Source: Paraburkholderia phenazinium (GTDB lineage Bacteria > Pseudomonadota > Gammaproteobacteria > Burkholderiales > Burkholderiaceae). Taken from it: a DNA stretch of 64,000 bases. Of this stretch, positions 35,082 to 44,535 are shown piece by piece (the first letter of the stretch is position 1; the number at the start of each line of letters is the position of its first letter). The DNA is taken from contig NZ_FSRU01000002.1 in NCBI RefSeq assembly GCF_900142845.1, forward strand, positions 930,001 to 994,000, written 5' to 3'. Both the position numbers and the translations under genes were made by a program. Below the pieces are notes generated by a model, which was not told where the DNA came from, made no database searches, and saw only the letters and a program-made list of their open reading frames with translations.

Positions 35082-35923
35082 CGACCACCCCGCCACGTAG
35101 GTTGCGACACCGCAAGCGCTTGCCGCAATCCCTCGCCAACCAGATTGATGGCGAGGACCGTCACCACGATCGCAAGCCCAGGCCACACGCTGAGCCACCA
35201 GTGTTCGCGAATCATGTTGCGCGCGGCGCCGATCATGAAACCCCAGCTCATCAAACCCGGATCTCCAAGACCCAGAAACGACAACGCCGATTCGGTCAGG
35301 ATCGCGTTGCCGACCATCAGGGAGCCAAGGACTGCGACGGGGGAAAGCGCATGGGGAAGCAGTTGTCTGAAGACGATTGTGAACGGACGCTGTCCGACCA
35401 TGTGGGCCGCCAGAATGAACTCACGCTGCGCCAGGCTCAGAAACTCGCCCCGCACGACCCGTGCGACGACCGGCCACGAGGCGATCGCAATAGCGGCGAC
35501 CGTCGAATTCAGCGAGGCGCCTAGTACGGCCGCGATCACCACGGCAAGCGCGAACTGGGGGATCGTCTGAAAGAGTTCGGTGACCCGCATCAACAGATCG
35601 TCTAGCCACCCGCCGAACCAGCCGGCGAGCACACCGATTACCGTGCCGATCATCAAGGTAGCGGCAGTCGCTGCAAGACCGACCGCCAGCGACGCACGCG
35701 TACTCCAGACCAGTCCGGTCAGGACATCGCGGCCCAGCATGTCCGTGCCCAGCGGATGATGCCACTGCGTAAGCGGATCGATCAGAGGTGCGGCAACCAT
35801 GTTCCATGGCGAGGTGCCGAACCACGGAGCGATCAACGCAAGTACGACGAGCACGGCAAGCACGGCCATGCCGGCCCGCGTCCGGGGTGCACCTAGAAAC
35901 CGGCGCCAGAAGAGTCGCGTCAT
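35078..35923 (-). CDS. ABC transporter permease, DppC-like
   Basis: A 281-residue inner-membrane permease with about six hydrophobic spans and the EAA-like cytoplasmic loop FILAAHMVGQRPFTIVFRQLLPHALSP in the second half. It has a hydrophilic N-terminus followed by the DppC-type GPWFGTSPWN periplasmic loop. It overlaps its neighbours by 4 bases on both sides, indicating tight translational coupling. Confidence 0.93.
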   Translation of the reverse strand: MTRLFWRRFLGAPRTRAGMAVLAVLVVLALIAPWFGTSPWNMVAAPLIDPLTQWHHPLGTDMLGRDVLTGLVWSTRASLAVGLAATAATLMIGTVIGVLAGWFGGWLDDLLMRVTELFQTIPQFALAVVIAAVLGASLNSTVAAIAIASWPVVARVVRGEFLSLAQREFILAAHMVGQRPFTIVFRQLLPHALSPVAVLGSLMVGNAILTESALSFLGLGDPGLMSWGFMIGAARNMIREHWWLSVWPGLAIVVTVLAINLVGEGLRQALAVSQPTWRGGR

Positions 35924-36924
35924 GCTGCTACCCCAGCTGCAATGCGGGGATCGGCCAACCGGTAGAGCAGATCGGTCAACACGTTGAACACCACGACCAG
36001 CGCCGACACCACGATCAGGATGCCTAACAGAACCGGGTAGTCGCGTTGCAACAGCGAGTCGAACATCAGGCTACCCAGACCGGGCCACGCGAACACCGTT
36101 TCGGTAATCAGGGCGCCGCCTGCAAGCTGTCCCAACTGAATGCCGCCGAACGAGATCACCGGCAGCAGTGCATTGCGCAGAACGTGCGCGAACAGCACGC
36201 GACGCTCGGGGACGCCCTTGGCACGTGCCGTCTTGACGAACTCGAGGCCGATCACATCCAGCACGGCCGCACGGGTCAACTGAACGTAGACCGTGCCGTA
36301 CACGGCGCCGAGCGACAGCGCGGGCAAGGCGAGATGCGCGGTGACGTCGACAAGGTGCCGCCAGCCCGTATAGCCGGCCGCGACGGTTTCCATGCCGAAG
36401 GAAGGTAGCCAGCCGAGTACCACCGAAAACACGATCAGTAACATCAGCGAGAGCCAGAACAGCGGCGTGGCATAGATCAGCAACGAGCCGGCGCTGATGC
36501 CGCGCGATAACCAGCGTTGCCACCGGTTATCGCGGGTTTCGCCGTAAGCGGCGATCAAGCCCGCCGCTACGCCGCCTGCCAGCGAAACGGCGAACGCGGC
36601 CGCCATCAATAGCAGGGTCGCGGGCAGTCGCTCGAGCACCAGCGTCAACACGGGCTCCTGGCTGCGGTAGGAGTAGCCGAAGTCGAGGTACGCCAGATTG
36701 CGGAGATACACGAAAAACTGCTCGGCAAGCGGCCGGCTCAAACCCAGGGCATCGCGCAGGTGAGCCACATAGGCGGCGTCGCCCGAGCCGGCATCACCGG
36801 CCAGCACCATTGCCGGGTCGCCTGGGGCCAGCCGGATCAGAAAGAAGTTCACCACCACCACGCCCAGCACGACGAGGAACGCCTTGCCGAGCCGCGACAG
36901 AACAGGAAAGACCACGCCGCGCAT
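35920..36924 (-). CDS. ABC transporter permease, DppB-like
   Basis: A 334-residue permease with the DppB-type N-terminal span (AFLVVLGVVVVNFFLIRLAPGDPA) and the EAA loop VKTARAKGVPERRVLFAHVLRNALLPV. The ATG at 36924 starts 5 bases after the preceding stop codon begins; a GTG at 36939 would overlap that gene. It forms the channel with the DppC-like subunit. Confidence 0.93.
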   Translation of the reverse strand: MRGVVFPVLSRLGKAFLVVLGVVVVNFFLIRLAPGDPAMVLAGDAGSGDAAYVAHLRDALGLSRPLAEQFFVYLRNLAYLDFGYSYRSQEPVLTLVLERLPATLLLMAAAFAVSLAGGVAAGLIAAYGETRDNRWQRWLSRGISAGSLLIYATPLFWLSLMLLIVFSVVLGWLPSFGMETVAAGYTGWRHLVDVTAHLALPALSLGAVYGTVYVQLTRAAVLDVIGLEFVKTARAKGVPERRVLFAHVLRNALLPVISFGGIQLGQLAGGALITETVFAWPGLGSLMFDSLLQRDYPVLLGILIVVSALVVVFNVLTDLLYRLADPRIAAGVAA

Positions 36925-36926
36925 GG

Positions 36927-38597
36927 TTAACCGATCCACGTAGTGTCGAGGCTGTCGTTCAGGCTGGTCGCCGTACGCAGCAGGTTATGCACGTTACTGC
37001 GATACAGCGTCGGGTTGACCATCTCGAAGATGTTGGCGATCGCCGCATCGTTGGCGAGCTGCGTCTGGATTTCTCCGTAGATCTGCTTGCGTTTGAGCGG
37101 ATCGGTGGATTGCGCAGCGGCATCCCAGAGCGCATCGACCTTCGGGTTGTTGTATCCCTCGGCGTTATTGAACGGCGAGCCCTTCGAGATGCCGTCGGCG
37201 CGATATAGCGGCGCCACCCCGAACTCCGGGTCGGCATTCTGAAACAGGAAGTTGTAGCTCAAATCGAAATCCCAGTTCGCCACGTGAGCGTACCAACTCG
37301 CGGCATCGGTGGTTTCCACCCGGATCTTGAAGCCCACCTGATTCAGTGCCTGTTGCGTATATTCCGCCACCCGCTCCCACGCCCCGCCCTTCTCGCCGTT
37401 GACCAGGGTCAGCGTGGTCTTGCCGACGTCGACACCCGATTGCCGGATCAACGCCCGCGCGCGGTCGGGGTCATACGGAAACTGCGGCGTATTTGGGTCG
37501 TAGAACGGCGTGGTCGAAATGAACGAGCTCGTCGCGACCTTGCCAAAGCCGAAGAAAATGTTGTCGACGATAAACTGGCGATTCAGCGCATGCAGCACGG
37601 CCTGACGAACCAGCACGTTGTCGAACGGCGGCTTGCGCTGGTTCAGTTCGAGGAAGGCCATGCCGGAGAACAACTCCCAGCCGCTGGTGGTGGACTCGAC
37701 ACCGGGCAGCTTCGAGAGCCGCTTGACGTCGGCGTAATCGACGTCGCCCGCACGCAGTGCATGAACGTTGTTCTGCTCGAACGCAATCGCCCGTGCCGAT
37801 GCATCCGGAAGAATGTTGTAGACGATGCCGTCAAGGTAAGGCAGGCCCTTCTTCCAATAGTTCGGGTTGCGTTCGAGCCGGATATAGGCGCCATGCTTCC
37901 ACTCCTTGAACACGAACGGCCCCGTCCCCACCGGATGCTGGTTAGCCGGATTGCTGCGCGCATCCTTGCCCGCATACAGATGGCGCGGCAAGATCGGCAG
38001 CAAGCCGCTGCCGAGCAGATCGAACAGGCCGCCATACGGCTTCTTCAGGCGGATTTCCACTTGCCCGGCGCCCTTTGCTTCGATCGACTCGAAGTATTTG
38101 GCCGCCGTCAGTTTCATGCGCGGCAATGCCTGCGGCGCAATCTCGTTCAACGTGAACACGACGTCCTGGGCATCGAAGGGCTGGCCGTCATGCCAGCGCA
38201 CGCCTTCCTGCAGGGTGAAGACATGATGCAGTCCGTCAGGCGACGAGGTCCAGCTGCTCGCAAGCACGGGCACCGGTTTCAGTTGGGTATCGAACGTCAA
38301 CAGGCCCTGGAAGATCTTGCCGCCGACGTATTGCGAAGCCACATGCGGCGTCAGTGCATTAATCAGCGAGGGCGGCTCCGGCTGTGCGATCAGCAGTAAC
38401 GTGCCGCCGTGTTTTGGCGTCGAGGCATCCGCCTGCTGCGTCGAATTGGCTGCCGCGAGGACAGGTCGCGCGTATTCGAGTGCCAATGCGGCGGCTGCCG
38501 CTGCGATGAACTGGCGGCGCTGCACGGAGCGAGGTTCCGCGTCGGGTGCCTGGAGGGACGCGTGCAGCGGCGTATCGGATGACGAAGCAGTGCTCAT
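36927..38597 (-). CDS. ABC transporter substrate-binding protein, family 5, Tat-type signal
   Basis: A 556-residue periplasmic binding protein of the oligopeptide/nickel type, of the usual length. The N-terminus has a twin-arginine signal (QRRQFIAAAAAALAL near residue 25), so it may be exported folded. The mature part has the family landmarks GGTLLLIAQPEPPSL, FTLQEGVRWHDGQPF and VRQAVLHALNRQFIV. The start at 38597 has AGGA upstream; the longer frame to 38705 is rejected. It is divergent from the TonB-dependent receptor and gives the specificity of the importer; the ligand is not known. Confidence 0.93.
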   Translation of the reverse strand: MSTASSSDTPLHASLQAPDAEPRSVQRRQFIAAAAAALALEYARPVLAAANSTQQADASTPKHGGTLLLIAQPEPPSLINALTPHVASQYVGGKIFQGLLTFDTQLKPVPVLASSWTSSPDGLHHVFTLQEGVRWHDGQPFDAQDVVFTLNEIAPQALPRMKLTAAKYFESIEAKGAGQVEIRLKKPYGGLFDLLGSGLLPILPRHLYAGKDARSNPANQHPVGTGPFVFKEWKHGAYIRLERNPNYWKKGLPYLDGIVYNILPDASARAIAFEQNNVHALRAGDVDYADVKRLSKLPGVESTTSGWELFSGMAFLELNQRKPPFDNVLVRQAVLHALNRQFIVDNIFFGFGKVATSSFISTTPFYDPNTPQFPYDPDRARALIRQSGVDVGKTTLTLVNGEKGGAWERVAEYTQQALNQVGFKIRVETTDAASWYAHVANWDFDLSYNFLFQNADPEFGVAPLYRADGISKGSPFNNAEGYNNPKVDALWDAAAQSTDPLKRKQIYGEIQTQLANDAAIANIFEMVNPTLYRSNVHNLLRTATSLNDSLDTTWIG

Positions 38598-38730
38598 GAA
38601 AATCCTGAAGTGAGAAGCGGGATTCAAACGGGATCCCCATGAGCAAGACGCGAGCCAACGTTGCATTCCCCGGCTTTTCATGGGCTTGCACGAATACCGT
38701 CGCAAGCCGCGCGTTGTTTTCCACGCAATG

Positions 38731-38746
38731 TGCTGGAAAAGCAGCA
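38731..38746. promoter_or_regulatory. Activator site 1, palindrome TGCTG-N6-CAGCA
   Basis: A perfect 5-6-5 inverted repeat, one of two copies in the 404-base region between the binding-protein and receptor genes. It lies about 125 bases before the -24 element of the sigma54 promoter, a usual distance for an enhancer-binding-protein site. The rest of the intergenic region shows no gene. Confidence 0.6.
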
Positions 38747-38769
38747 GACGTGATCGCGCGCCGCGCTTG

Positions 38770-38785
38770 TGCTGGAAAGTCAGCA
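38770..38785. promoter_or_regulatory. Activator site 2, palindrome TGCTG-N6-CAGCA
   Basis: Second copy of the same 16-bp palindrome, 39 bases (about four helical turns) after the first, with the same flanking TGTGCTGGAAA. It lies about 85 bases before the -24 element. Likely bound by the SfnR-like activator encoded at 43190-44287. Confidence 0.6.
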
Positions 38786-38869
38786 GGCGGGTTGCATGGA
38801 TGATCGCGAATCCAGCATCGCCCCTGCTTGCGATGCAGAAAATCCCCGTGCCGTAGGCCTTAAATGAAT

Positions 38870-38885
38870 TGGCACAGCAGTTGCA
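38870..38885 (+). promoter_or_regulatory. Sigma54 (-24/-12) promoter upstream of the TonB-dependent receptor
   Basis: TGGCACAGCAGTTGCA matches the consensus TGGCAC-N5-TTGCA, with GG (38871-38872) and GC (38883-38884) separated by exactly 10 bases. Transcription would start near 38896 and reach the receptor ATG at 39002. A bacterial enhancer-binding protein of the right kind is encoded in the same locus. Confidence 0.75.
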
Positions 38886-39001
38886 TAAGGTGCCCCCGCC
38901 TTTCCGGTGCGAGCCGGATCACAACAGGGCCAGTCATGTCTTCACGCGGCGTATGCCGTGTGTTTGCGCTGGCCCACGCAGCGTGTTCCTCGGGGATTGA
39001 G

Positions 39002-41311
39002 ATGAAACAAAAATTATTGAGCGCATCGGTCAGCGCATCCGCACTGCTGACGCTGCCGCTTGCCGCGCATGCACAGACAAGTTCACCGCCGGCATCGCAG
39101 GCGGAAGCCGCTAGCGCGGTACCGGCCACTCGCGCATCACGCGCGAGCGCGGAGAAACCGGTTGCCACGCTAAAGAGCGTCACCATCACGGCGGAGCGGC
39201 GCAAGCAGTCCGCCCAGGATGTGGGGGCTTCCGTGTCCGTTCTCTCGGGTCGCGACCTGAAGGACATGAACGTCAACAACGTCAACGATCTCCAGCACGC
39301 CACGGCCAGCGTCGAGGTCGAGCCGGCGTTCGGCGGTGGCCAGCCTCAATTCAGAATCCGCGGCGTGGGCTTTATCGACTACAGCGCGAACAACTCGTCG
39401 ACGGTGGGCGTCAATGTCGACGACGTGGCTTACGCCTTGCCGATCCAGACGCAAGGACAGATCTTCGACATCGATCGCGTCGAGGTGCTGCGCGGTCCGC
39501 AGGGCACGCTGTACGGCCGCAATACGACGGGCGGCACGATCAACTTCATTACCAACAAGCCGACCAACGAGTTCGAGGCGGGCATCACGACCGAGTACGG
39601 CTCGCACAATCTGTTCAACAACGAGGGTTATATTTCAGGGCCGATCAGCGACACCTTGCGTGGACGCCTGGCCTTTTCGACCTCGGACTTCGGCGCCTGG
39701 CAGACCAATCGTGCCACCGGTCAATCGCTTGGCAACAACGACACCGCGGCGGTACGCGGACAACTCGACTGGGATGCGACACGCGACCTGAAATTCCATC
39801 TTGAAGCCCATACAGGTTTCGACAAGTCGGACAACGAAGGGCTATCGTTGATCCAGCCGTTTACGTCGTTGTCCGGCGGGGCCGGCCAGGTCCTGGTGCC
39901 GGCCGATACGAACTACACGGCGACGGGCTGGGGTTTGAGTCCGGCGTTTGCCCACCTGGTTGGAATCTCGCCCGATGCCAAACCCGGCCGCGACAACGAC
40001 AGCAACGGCATCAGCCTGACCGCCACGTACAGCCTCGGTCTGGTTCAGTTGACCAGCATCACCGCCTACAACTTCCTGCACCGCCGCGAATACGCCGACT
40101 GGGACGCTACAAGCTACAGCGCCTCGGACGAGTACTTCAACGACACGGTCAACGAATTTACCCAGGAATTCCGCGTGTCCTCCAACAATCCGCAATCTCG
40201 GCTGCACTGGGTAGCGGGAACGTTCTATTCTCACGACAGCCTCGACGAGAAGTTTTACTCGGACTTCACCGATCGCCTCGGCATCATGGCCTTGACCGCG
40301 TACGACCAGCAGGTCAACACACTCGGGGTCTACGGCCAGGCGACCTACGACATCACAAGCCGTCTGCACGGCATCTTCGGCTTGCGCCAGGAACACGAAA
40401 CCCGCGACCTGACCAATTTCGAGTCCGGCTCGGTAACGGACTCGTCGTTCAGCCCGTTTTATAGCCCGAGCGCGCCGAACCAGTCGGTCACCTCGAACGG
40501 GACATCCGGCAAGATTGGCATCGAATACAACCTGCTGCCGAAGACCCTGCTTTACGCGACCATCAGCCGGGGCTACAAGTCCGGCGGCTTCACAGCGCAC
40601 AACACGACGGATTCCGATGCGCTTGCGCCGTTCAAGCCGGAAACGCTGACCGCCTACGAGGCCGGCTTCAAAAGCGACCTGAACCGCAGCTTGCGCCTGA
40701 ACACGTCGGTGTTCCACTATGATTACCGCGACCAGCAGGTGCTGTCGGCGGTGTACGACAGCAACTCGCAATCGCTGATCGGCACCTTCGTGAACGCACC
40801 CAAATCGGAGATCAACGGTTTCGAAAGCGAGCTCGAATGGGATCCGATTGCAGGACTCACGATCTCCCAATACGTAGGCTACAAGGAAGGTAAATACACT
40901 GCGCCGTTTGTCACGTACGATACGCAGGCATCGGCGGCGGCCGGTCATAATGTGTTTACCAATTACCAGGGAACGGCGCTGAGCTTTCCGCGCCTGAGCT
41001 ACGGTGGTCAAGTGTCCTACAACTGGCGTACTGACGGGTACCGGTTCCGCGCGGAGACGAACTACAGCTTCCACGATACGTATTCGCAATTGCTGCTGCT
41101 CGGACCGGGTTACACCGTCGAGTCGTACTGGCTCGTCAATGCGAGCGTGTCCGTCACGCCACCGGGCGGACATTGGGACTTCACGTTCTGGGCGCGCAAC
41201 CTGTTCAATCGTCAGTATGACTTGACGAAGAACTTCTTCCTGCCGGGCGATAGCGTGGCGGCGGTGGGTGAGCCGAGAACCATCGGCGTGCGTATTTCCT
41301 ATAAGTTCTGA
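39002..41311 (+). CDS. TonB-dependent outer-membrane receptor
   Basis: A 769-residue receptor with a signal peptide (start MKQKLLSASVSASALLTLP, cut after AHA), preferred over an upstream frame start at 38864. A TonB-box-like KSVTITAERRKQ is followed by the plug domain with DRVEVLRGPQGTLYGRNTTGG, then the beta-barrel ending GVRISYKF with terminal Phe. It takes up a scarce, large or complexed ligand using proton-motive force through TonB. Its position behind the sigma54 promoter and ahead of two LLM monooxygenases suggests a sulfur- or carbon-compound rather than a siderophore, but this is inference. Confidence 0.93.
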   Translation: MKQKLLSASVSASALLTLPLAAHAQTSSPPASQAEAASAVPATRASRASAEKPVATLKSVTITAERRKQSAQDVGASVSVLSGRDLKDMNVNNVNDLQHATASVEVEPAFGGGQPQFRIRGVGFIDYSANNSSTVGVNVDDVAYALPIQTQGQIFDIDRVEVLRGPQGTLYGRNTTGGTINFITNKPTNEFEAGITTEYGSHNLFNNEGYISGPISDTLRGRLAFSTSDFGAWQTNRATGQSLGNNDTAAVRGQLDWDATRDLKFHLEAHTGFDKSDNEGLSLIQPFTSLSGGAGQVLVPADTNYTATGWGLSPAFAHLVGISPDAKPGRDNDSNGISLTATYSLGLVQLTSITAYNFLHRREYADWDATSYSASDEYFNDTVNEFTQEFRVSSNNPQSRLHWVAGTFYSHDSLDEKFYSDFTDRLGIMALTAYDQQVNTLGVYGQATYDITSRLHGIFGLRQEHETRDLTNFESGSVTDSSFSPFYSPSAPNQSVTSNGTSGKIGIEYNLLPKTLLYATISRGYKSGGFTAHNTTDSDALAPFKPETLTAYEAGFKSDLNRSLRLNTSVFHYDYRDQQVLSAVYDSNSQSLIGTFVNAPKSEINGFESELEWDPIAGLTISQYVGYKEGKYTAPFVTYDTQASAAAGHNVFTNYQGTALSFPRLSYGGQVSYNWRTDGYRFRAETNYSFHDTYSQLLLLGPGYTVESYWLVNASVSVTPPGGHWDFTFWARNLFNRQYDLTKNFFLPGDSVAAVGEPRTIGVRISYKF

Positions 41312-41315
41312 CCCC

Positions 41316-42041
41316 GTGCTGGCGACGCATACTCCACCGCACCTCGTTCTGCGACTGGCTGCCACGAACGACGGCGCCACGTTGGCGCTATCCGACCGGA
41401 TCGGGCTTGCGCGCGCCGCGCAAGCCGCGGGGGTCGACACGGTGCTGTTGCCCACCCAGCCGCAGGAGCCCGACCCGTGGATGCTGGCCGCGGCGCTCGC
41501 CGCCGAGATTCCCGATCTGCGCGTGATGGTTGGGCTGCGCGTAGGCTCGATGCTGCCCGTGGTGGCCGCCCATCTTGCGCAGAGTATGCAGTCGCTAAGC
41601 ACGGGCCGCCTGATCCTGCAGATGGAACTCGATGAGCCCACCGATACCGGACGCGACTATCTGAACCATGCGCAGCGGCTCGAACGGTGTGTCGAGTTCC
41701 TGACTATCTTTCGGGCCTTACGCCAAGGCATGCCGCTGCAATATCGCGGCACCTTTTTCCAGGTCGAGAACGCGCAGCTTCCCGATCTGGCGGCGGCCAT
41801 GCCTCCGGTCTACTGGTTGCCGCAGTCAGCGCACGAGTATGCGATAGCCGCCCGCCACTGCGATGGCCTGTTGTTTCGCTGCTTCCCGCCGGCCGCCGTT
41901 CGACATGACCTGGCCGATGCCTGGCGCCGCTTTGGCGCGGCCATGCCGAACCCGCGCGAATGCTTTTACGCTGTATCGGTCGAGGGTCCCGAGGCAAGTC
42001 CCGGGACGATGCCGAGCGGTGTCATCCGAGGTCAACCGTGA
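41316..42041 (+). CDS. Short LLM-class flavin oxidoreductase-like protein
   Basis: A 241-residue protein covering the first two thirds of a luciferase-like TIM barrel: AAQAAGVDTVLLPTQ, then RLILQMELDEPTDTGRDYLNHAQR and the helix CVEFLTIFRALRQG. It ends soon after NPRECFYAVSVEG, so the final strands of a normal ~340-residue LLM protein are missing. The GTG at 41316, 4 bases after the receptor stop, is the likeliest start but has no strong ribosome site. Its stop overlaps the next gene (GTGA). It could be a degenerate paralogue or a partner subunit of the full-length enzyme that follows. Confidence 0.75.
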   Translation: MLATHTPPHLVLRLAATNDGATLALSDRIGLARAAQAAGVDTVLLPTQPQEPDPWMLAAALAAEIPDLRVMVGLRVGSMLPVVAAHLAQSMQSLSTGRLILQMELDEPTDTGRDYLNHAQRLERCVEFLTIFRALRQGMPLQYRGTFFQVENAQLPDLAAAMPPVYWLPQSAHEYAIAARHCDGLLFRCFPPAAVRHDLADAWRRFGAAMPNPRECFYAVSVEGPEASPGTMPSGVIRGQP

Positions 42042-43153
42042 CAGTCGAGTTCAACTGGTTTCTGCCCACCAACGGCGATGGCCCGCATCTCGCCAACAGC
42101 GGCCTGCCTCGTCCGGCCAACTTCATGCGGGACTATCGGCCGGCCACACCGGCCTACCTGCGGCGTGTCGCGCTGGCGGCCGAGGCGGCGGCGTTCGACG
42201 GCCTGCTGGTACCGACGGCTGCCGGCTTCGAGGATCCGTGGCTGGTCTCCGCGTTGCTGGCAGGGACAACCCAAAGGATCCGCTTCCTCGTGACGTTTCG
42301 TCCAGGGCTCGAGCAGCCGGTCCATGTGGCGCGCAAGGCGGCGACCCTGCAGCAGATGTGTCAGGGTCGTCTGCAACTGTTCGCCGTGACGGGATCGAGT
42401 GCTTACGAGCAACGTTCGGTCGGCGATTTTCTCGACCATGACGAGCGCTATCGCCGTACCGGCGAGTTCCTGCGCGTCATGAAGCGTTTGTGGCTCGGCC
42501 CGGGTCAGAGCTTTGCCGGACAACACTATACGTTGAGCCCGAATCACCCCGGCGTGCCGCTCGACACGCCGCCCTGGCTGCACGTCGGCGGCGCCTCGGC
42601 CCTGGCCGAGCAGGTCGCCTCGAGCCAGGCGGACTCTTACCTTTTATGGGGGGAGCCGCCGGACATGGTGCGCGAACGGATCAACCGGATCCGCGCACTA
42701 GCGGGCGTACTGGCGCGGCAGATTCGCTTTGGTCTGCGGGTTCACGTGATCGCGCGAGAGACCGAACGCGAAGCCTGGGCGCGCGCCGATCAACTGCTGG
42801 ACGATATCTCCGAGCAGATGTTTGCCGATGCGCAGCGGCAACTCGCCTCCTACGAATCGGTGGGACAGCGGCGCCAGACCGAACTGAGTCACCGTGTCCT
42901 GTCGACGGAGCGGTCCATGCGGAGGCTGGAGGTCTATCCGAATCTTTGGGCTGGCGTGGGTCTGATCCGCGGCGGCGCGGCAACCGCGCTGGTGGGAAGT
43001 TACGATCAGGTCGCGGCCCGGCTTGACGAGTATCGCCGGCTTGGCATTCATACTTTCCTGCTGTCGTCGTATCCGAATCTCGAGGAGGCGAGCCGGGTTG
43101 GCGAGCATGTTTTGCCGCGGGCCCGGCAACTGGCCCGTGCGTCCCCCGCCTAG
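42038..43153 (+). CDS. LLM-class flavin-dependent monooxygenase, SsuD-like
   Basis: A 371-residue FMNH2-dependent monooxygenase of the alkanesulfonate (SsuD) type. The start EFNWFLPTNGDG, the FDGLLVPTAAGFEDPWLVSALLAGTTQRI-type strand/helix (about 55-80) and the insertion typical of SsuD near residue 120 are present. SsuD enzymes cleave C-S bonds of sulfonates to sulfite using FMNH2 from a separate reductase, and no reductase gene is in this locus. The GTG start overlaps the preceding LLM stop (GTGA). Confidence 0.9.
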   Translation: MTVEFNWFLPTNGDGPHLANSGLPRPANFMRDYRPATPAYLRRVALAAEAAAFDGLLVPTAAGFEDPWLVSALLAGTTQRIRFLVTFRPGLEQPVHVARKAATLQQMCQGRLQLFAVTGSSAYEQRSVGDFLDHDERYRRTGEFLRVMKRLWLGPGQSFAGQHYTLSPNHPGVPLDTPPWLHVGGASALAEQVASSQADSYLLWGEPPDMVRERINRIRALAGVLARQIRFGLRVHVIARETEREAWARADQLLDDISEQMFADAQRQLASYESVGQRRQTELSHRVLSTERSMRRLEVYPNLWAGVGLIRGGAATALVGSYDQVAARLDEYRRLGIHTFLLSSYPNLEEASRVGEHVLPRARQLARASPA

Positions 43154-43189
43154 CGACAGGCAGCGCCACTTGAATCGGATCGCCGAAGA

Positions 43190-44287
43190 CTATTCTTCGG
43201 CTTCGTCCAACGCGGATTCCGCGCGGCTTTCCTGCAGCAAACCATGTCGAACCAGCAAAGTGCGCACCGTATTACGGGTGACACCGAGGAGTTGGGCCGT
43301 TCGTACCTGACTGAAGCGGGAATAGGCATAAGCCTCGCACACCACCAGTTCTTCGATGTCGCGCAGCAGGTTCTCGCCAGGCGAACGGAACAGCCGAAGT
43401 ACGCCGGCCTTGATTTCCGCTTGCGGCGGACCTTCACCGTGGCCGGCGGGCTTCGCATAGCCTGCCAGCGCTTCGGAGAACTGAAGATGCTCCGGACGGA
43501 CCAGGTTACCGGTCGACACCAGCAAGGCCAAATGGATGACGTTTTCCAGTTCCCGGATATTGCCGGGCCACGGATACGCCTGCAGCGCCTGAACCGTCGC
43601 CTCGGACAACATGGGCTGCGGTCGCTTCAACTGGGTGCAATAGCGGGTGAGGAAGTATTCGGCGAGCAGCAGCAGGTCCTGCGGCCGCTCGCGCAACGGC
43701 GGCAGCCTCAACCGTACCAGGCTGATCCGGTAGAACAGGTCCATGCGGAAGTTGCCCGCCAGTACCGCGCGTTCGAGATCGACATTGGTTGCCGCGACCA
43801 CACGAACATCGACAGGCCTGGCGCGGTTCGTCCCCACACGCGTCACTTCGCCCTCCTGCAGCACCCGCAACAGCTTGGCCTGCAGTTCCGGTGCGAGATC
43901 GCCTATTTCGTCGAGAAAGAGCGTGCCGCCGTTGGCCTCTTCGAAGTATCCGGTACGCCGGCTATGCGCCCCGGTAAACGCCCCCACCTCATGGCCGAAC
44001 AGTTCGCTCTCCGCCAGTTGCGGATTGATGGCGCTGCAATTGATGGCGATGAACGCGCCGCTGCGGCCGCTGACATGATGAATGTGACGGGCCACCAGTT
44101 CCTTGCCCGTCCCGGTCTCGCCGAGAATCAGGACCGAAGCCGAACTGGGTCCCACCTGCTCGATGACGCGCAGAATTTCGACCGAGGCGGGATCGACGAA
44201 GACCAGGGCTTTGGCGCGGATGGAGATAGCGCTATTTTCGCTGTCCGGGAGCGATATCAGGCGAGGGGATTCGGGTGGACTGCCCAT
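43190..44287 (-). CDS. sfnR: Sigma54-dependent activator, SfnR-like (no sensory domain)
   Basis: A 365-residue enhancer-binding protein. The AAA+ domain starts almost at once, with Walker A GETGTGKE (about 57-64), the sigma54-contacting GAFTGA loop (in [14 protein letters not shown]), Walker [13 protein letters not shown] and the R-finger region [12 protein letters not shown]. The C-terminal Fis-type HTH ([17 protein letters not shown]) ends the protein. There is no N-terminal receiver or GAF domain, as in SfnR, whose level is controlled by its own transcription under sulfur limitation. The gene converges on the second LLM gene with a 36-base gap and probably drives the sigma54 promoter at 38870. 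The symbol is by similarity in architecture only. Confidence 0.85.
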   Translation of the reverse strand: MGSPPESPRLISLPDSENSAISIRAKALVFVDPASVEILRVIEQVGPSSASVLILGETGTGKELVARHIHHVSGRSGAFIAINCSAINPQLAESELFGHEVGAFTGAHSRRTGYFEEANGGTLFLDEIGDLAPELQAKLLRVLQEGEVTRVGTNRARPVDVRVVAATNVDLERAVLAGNFRMDLFYRISLVRLRLPPLRERPQDLLLLAEYFLTRYCTQLKRPQPMLSEATVQALQAYPWPGNIRELENVIHLALLVSTGNLVRPEHLQFSEALAGYAKPAGHGEGPPQAEIKAGVLRLFRSPGENLLRDIEELVVCEAYAYSRFSQVRTAQLLGVTRNTVRTLLVRHGLLQESRAESALDEAEE

Positions 44288-44535
44288 GATGGGAGGAGTT
44301 GAGTGGACGGGTAGTCGATATCGCGGACCGGAGCAGTGATGTTAATCAAACTGCATCTCCTTACGAAGAAAGAATTAATAACTTGCTTTCCCCTGAATCT
44401 GCGATAACCATTCCTGGCCCCGTGAATTACGGAGCGCCGCCCGGCACCAACCACCCCTTGGAAAACTTTCGACTATCGTCAACTTGCAACGCGCGTCAGG
44501 ACGTCACGTTGCCGGATAAACGTAGGGATACCCGA

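Noticed and set aside
38598..38869. Sigma54 promoter on the minus strand for the binding-protein gene
   Set aside because: I looked for the reverse GC-N10-CC pattern with its flanks and found no acceptable match. Control of that operon by the activator is therefore open.
38864..39001. N-terminal extension of the TonB receptor
   Set aside because: The extension covers the sigma54 promoter and lacks signal-peptide character; the signal peptide starts at 39002.
39842..41641. 599-residue minus-strand open frame
   Set aside because: It is antisense to the TonB receptor and the first LLM gene, is rich in Arg/Val/Gly and has no family feature. Long antisense frames are expected in GC-rich DNA.
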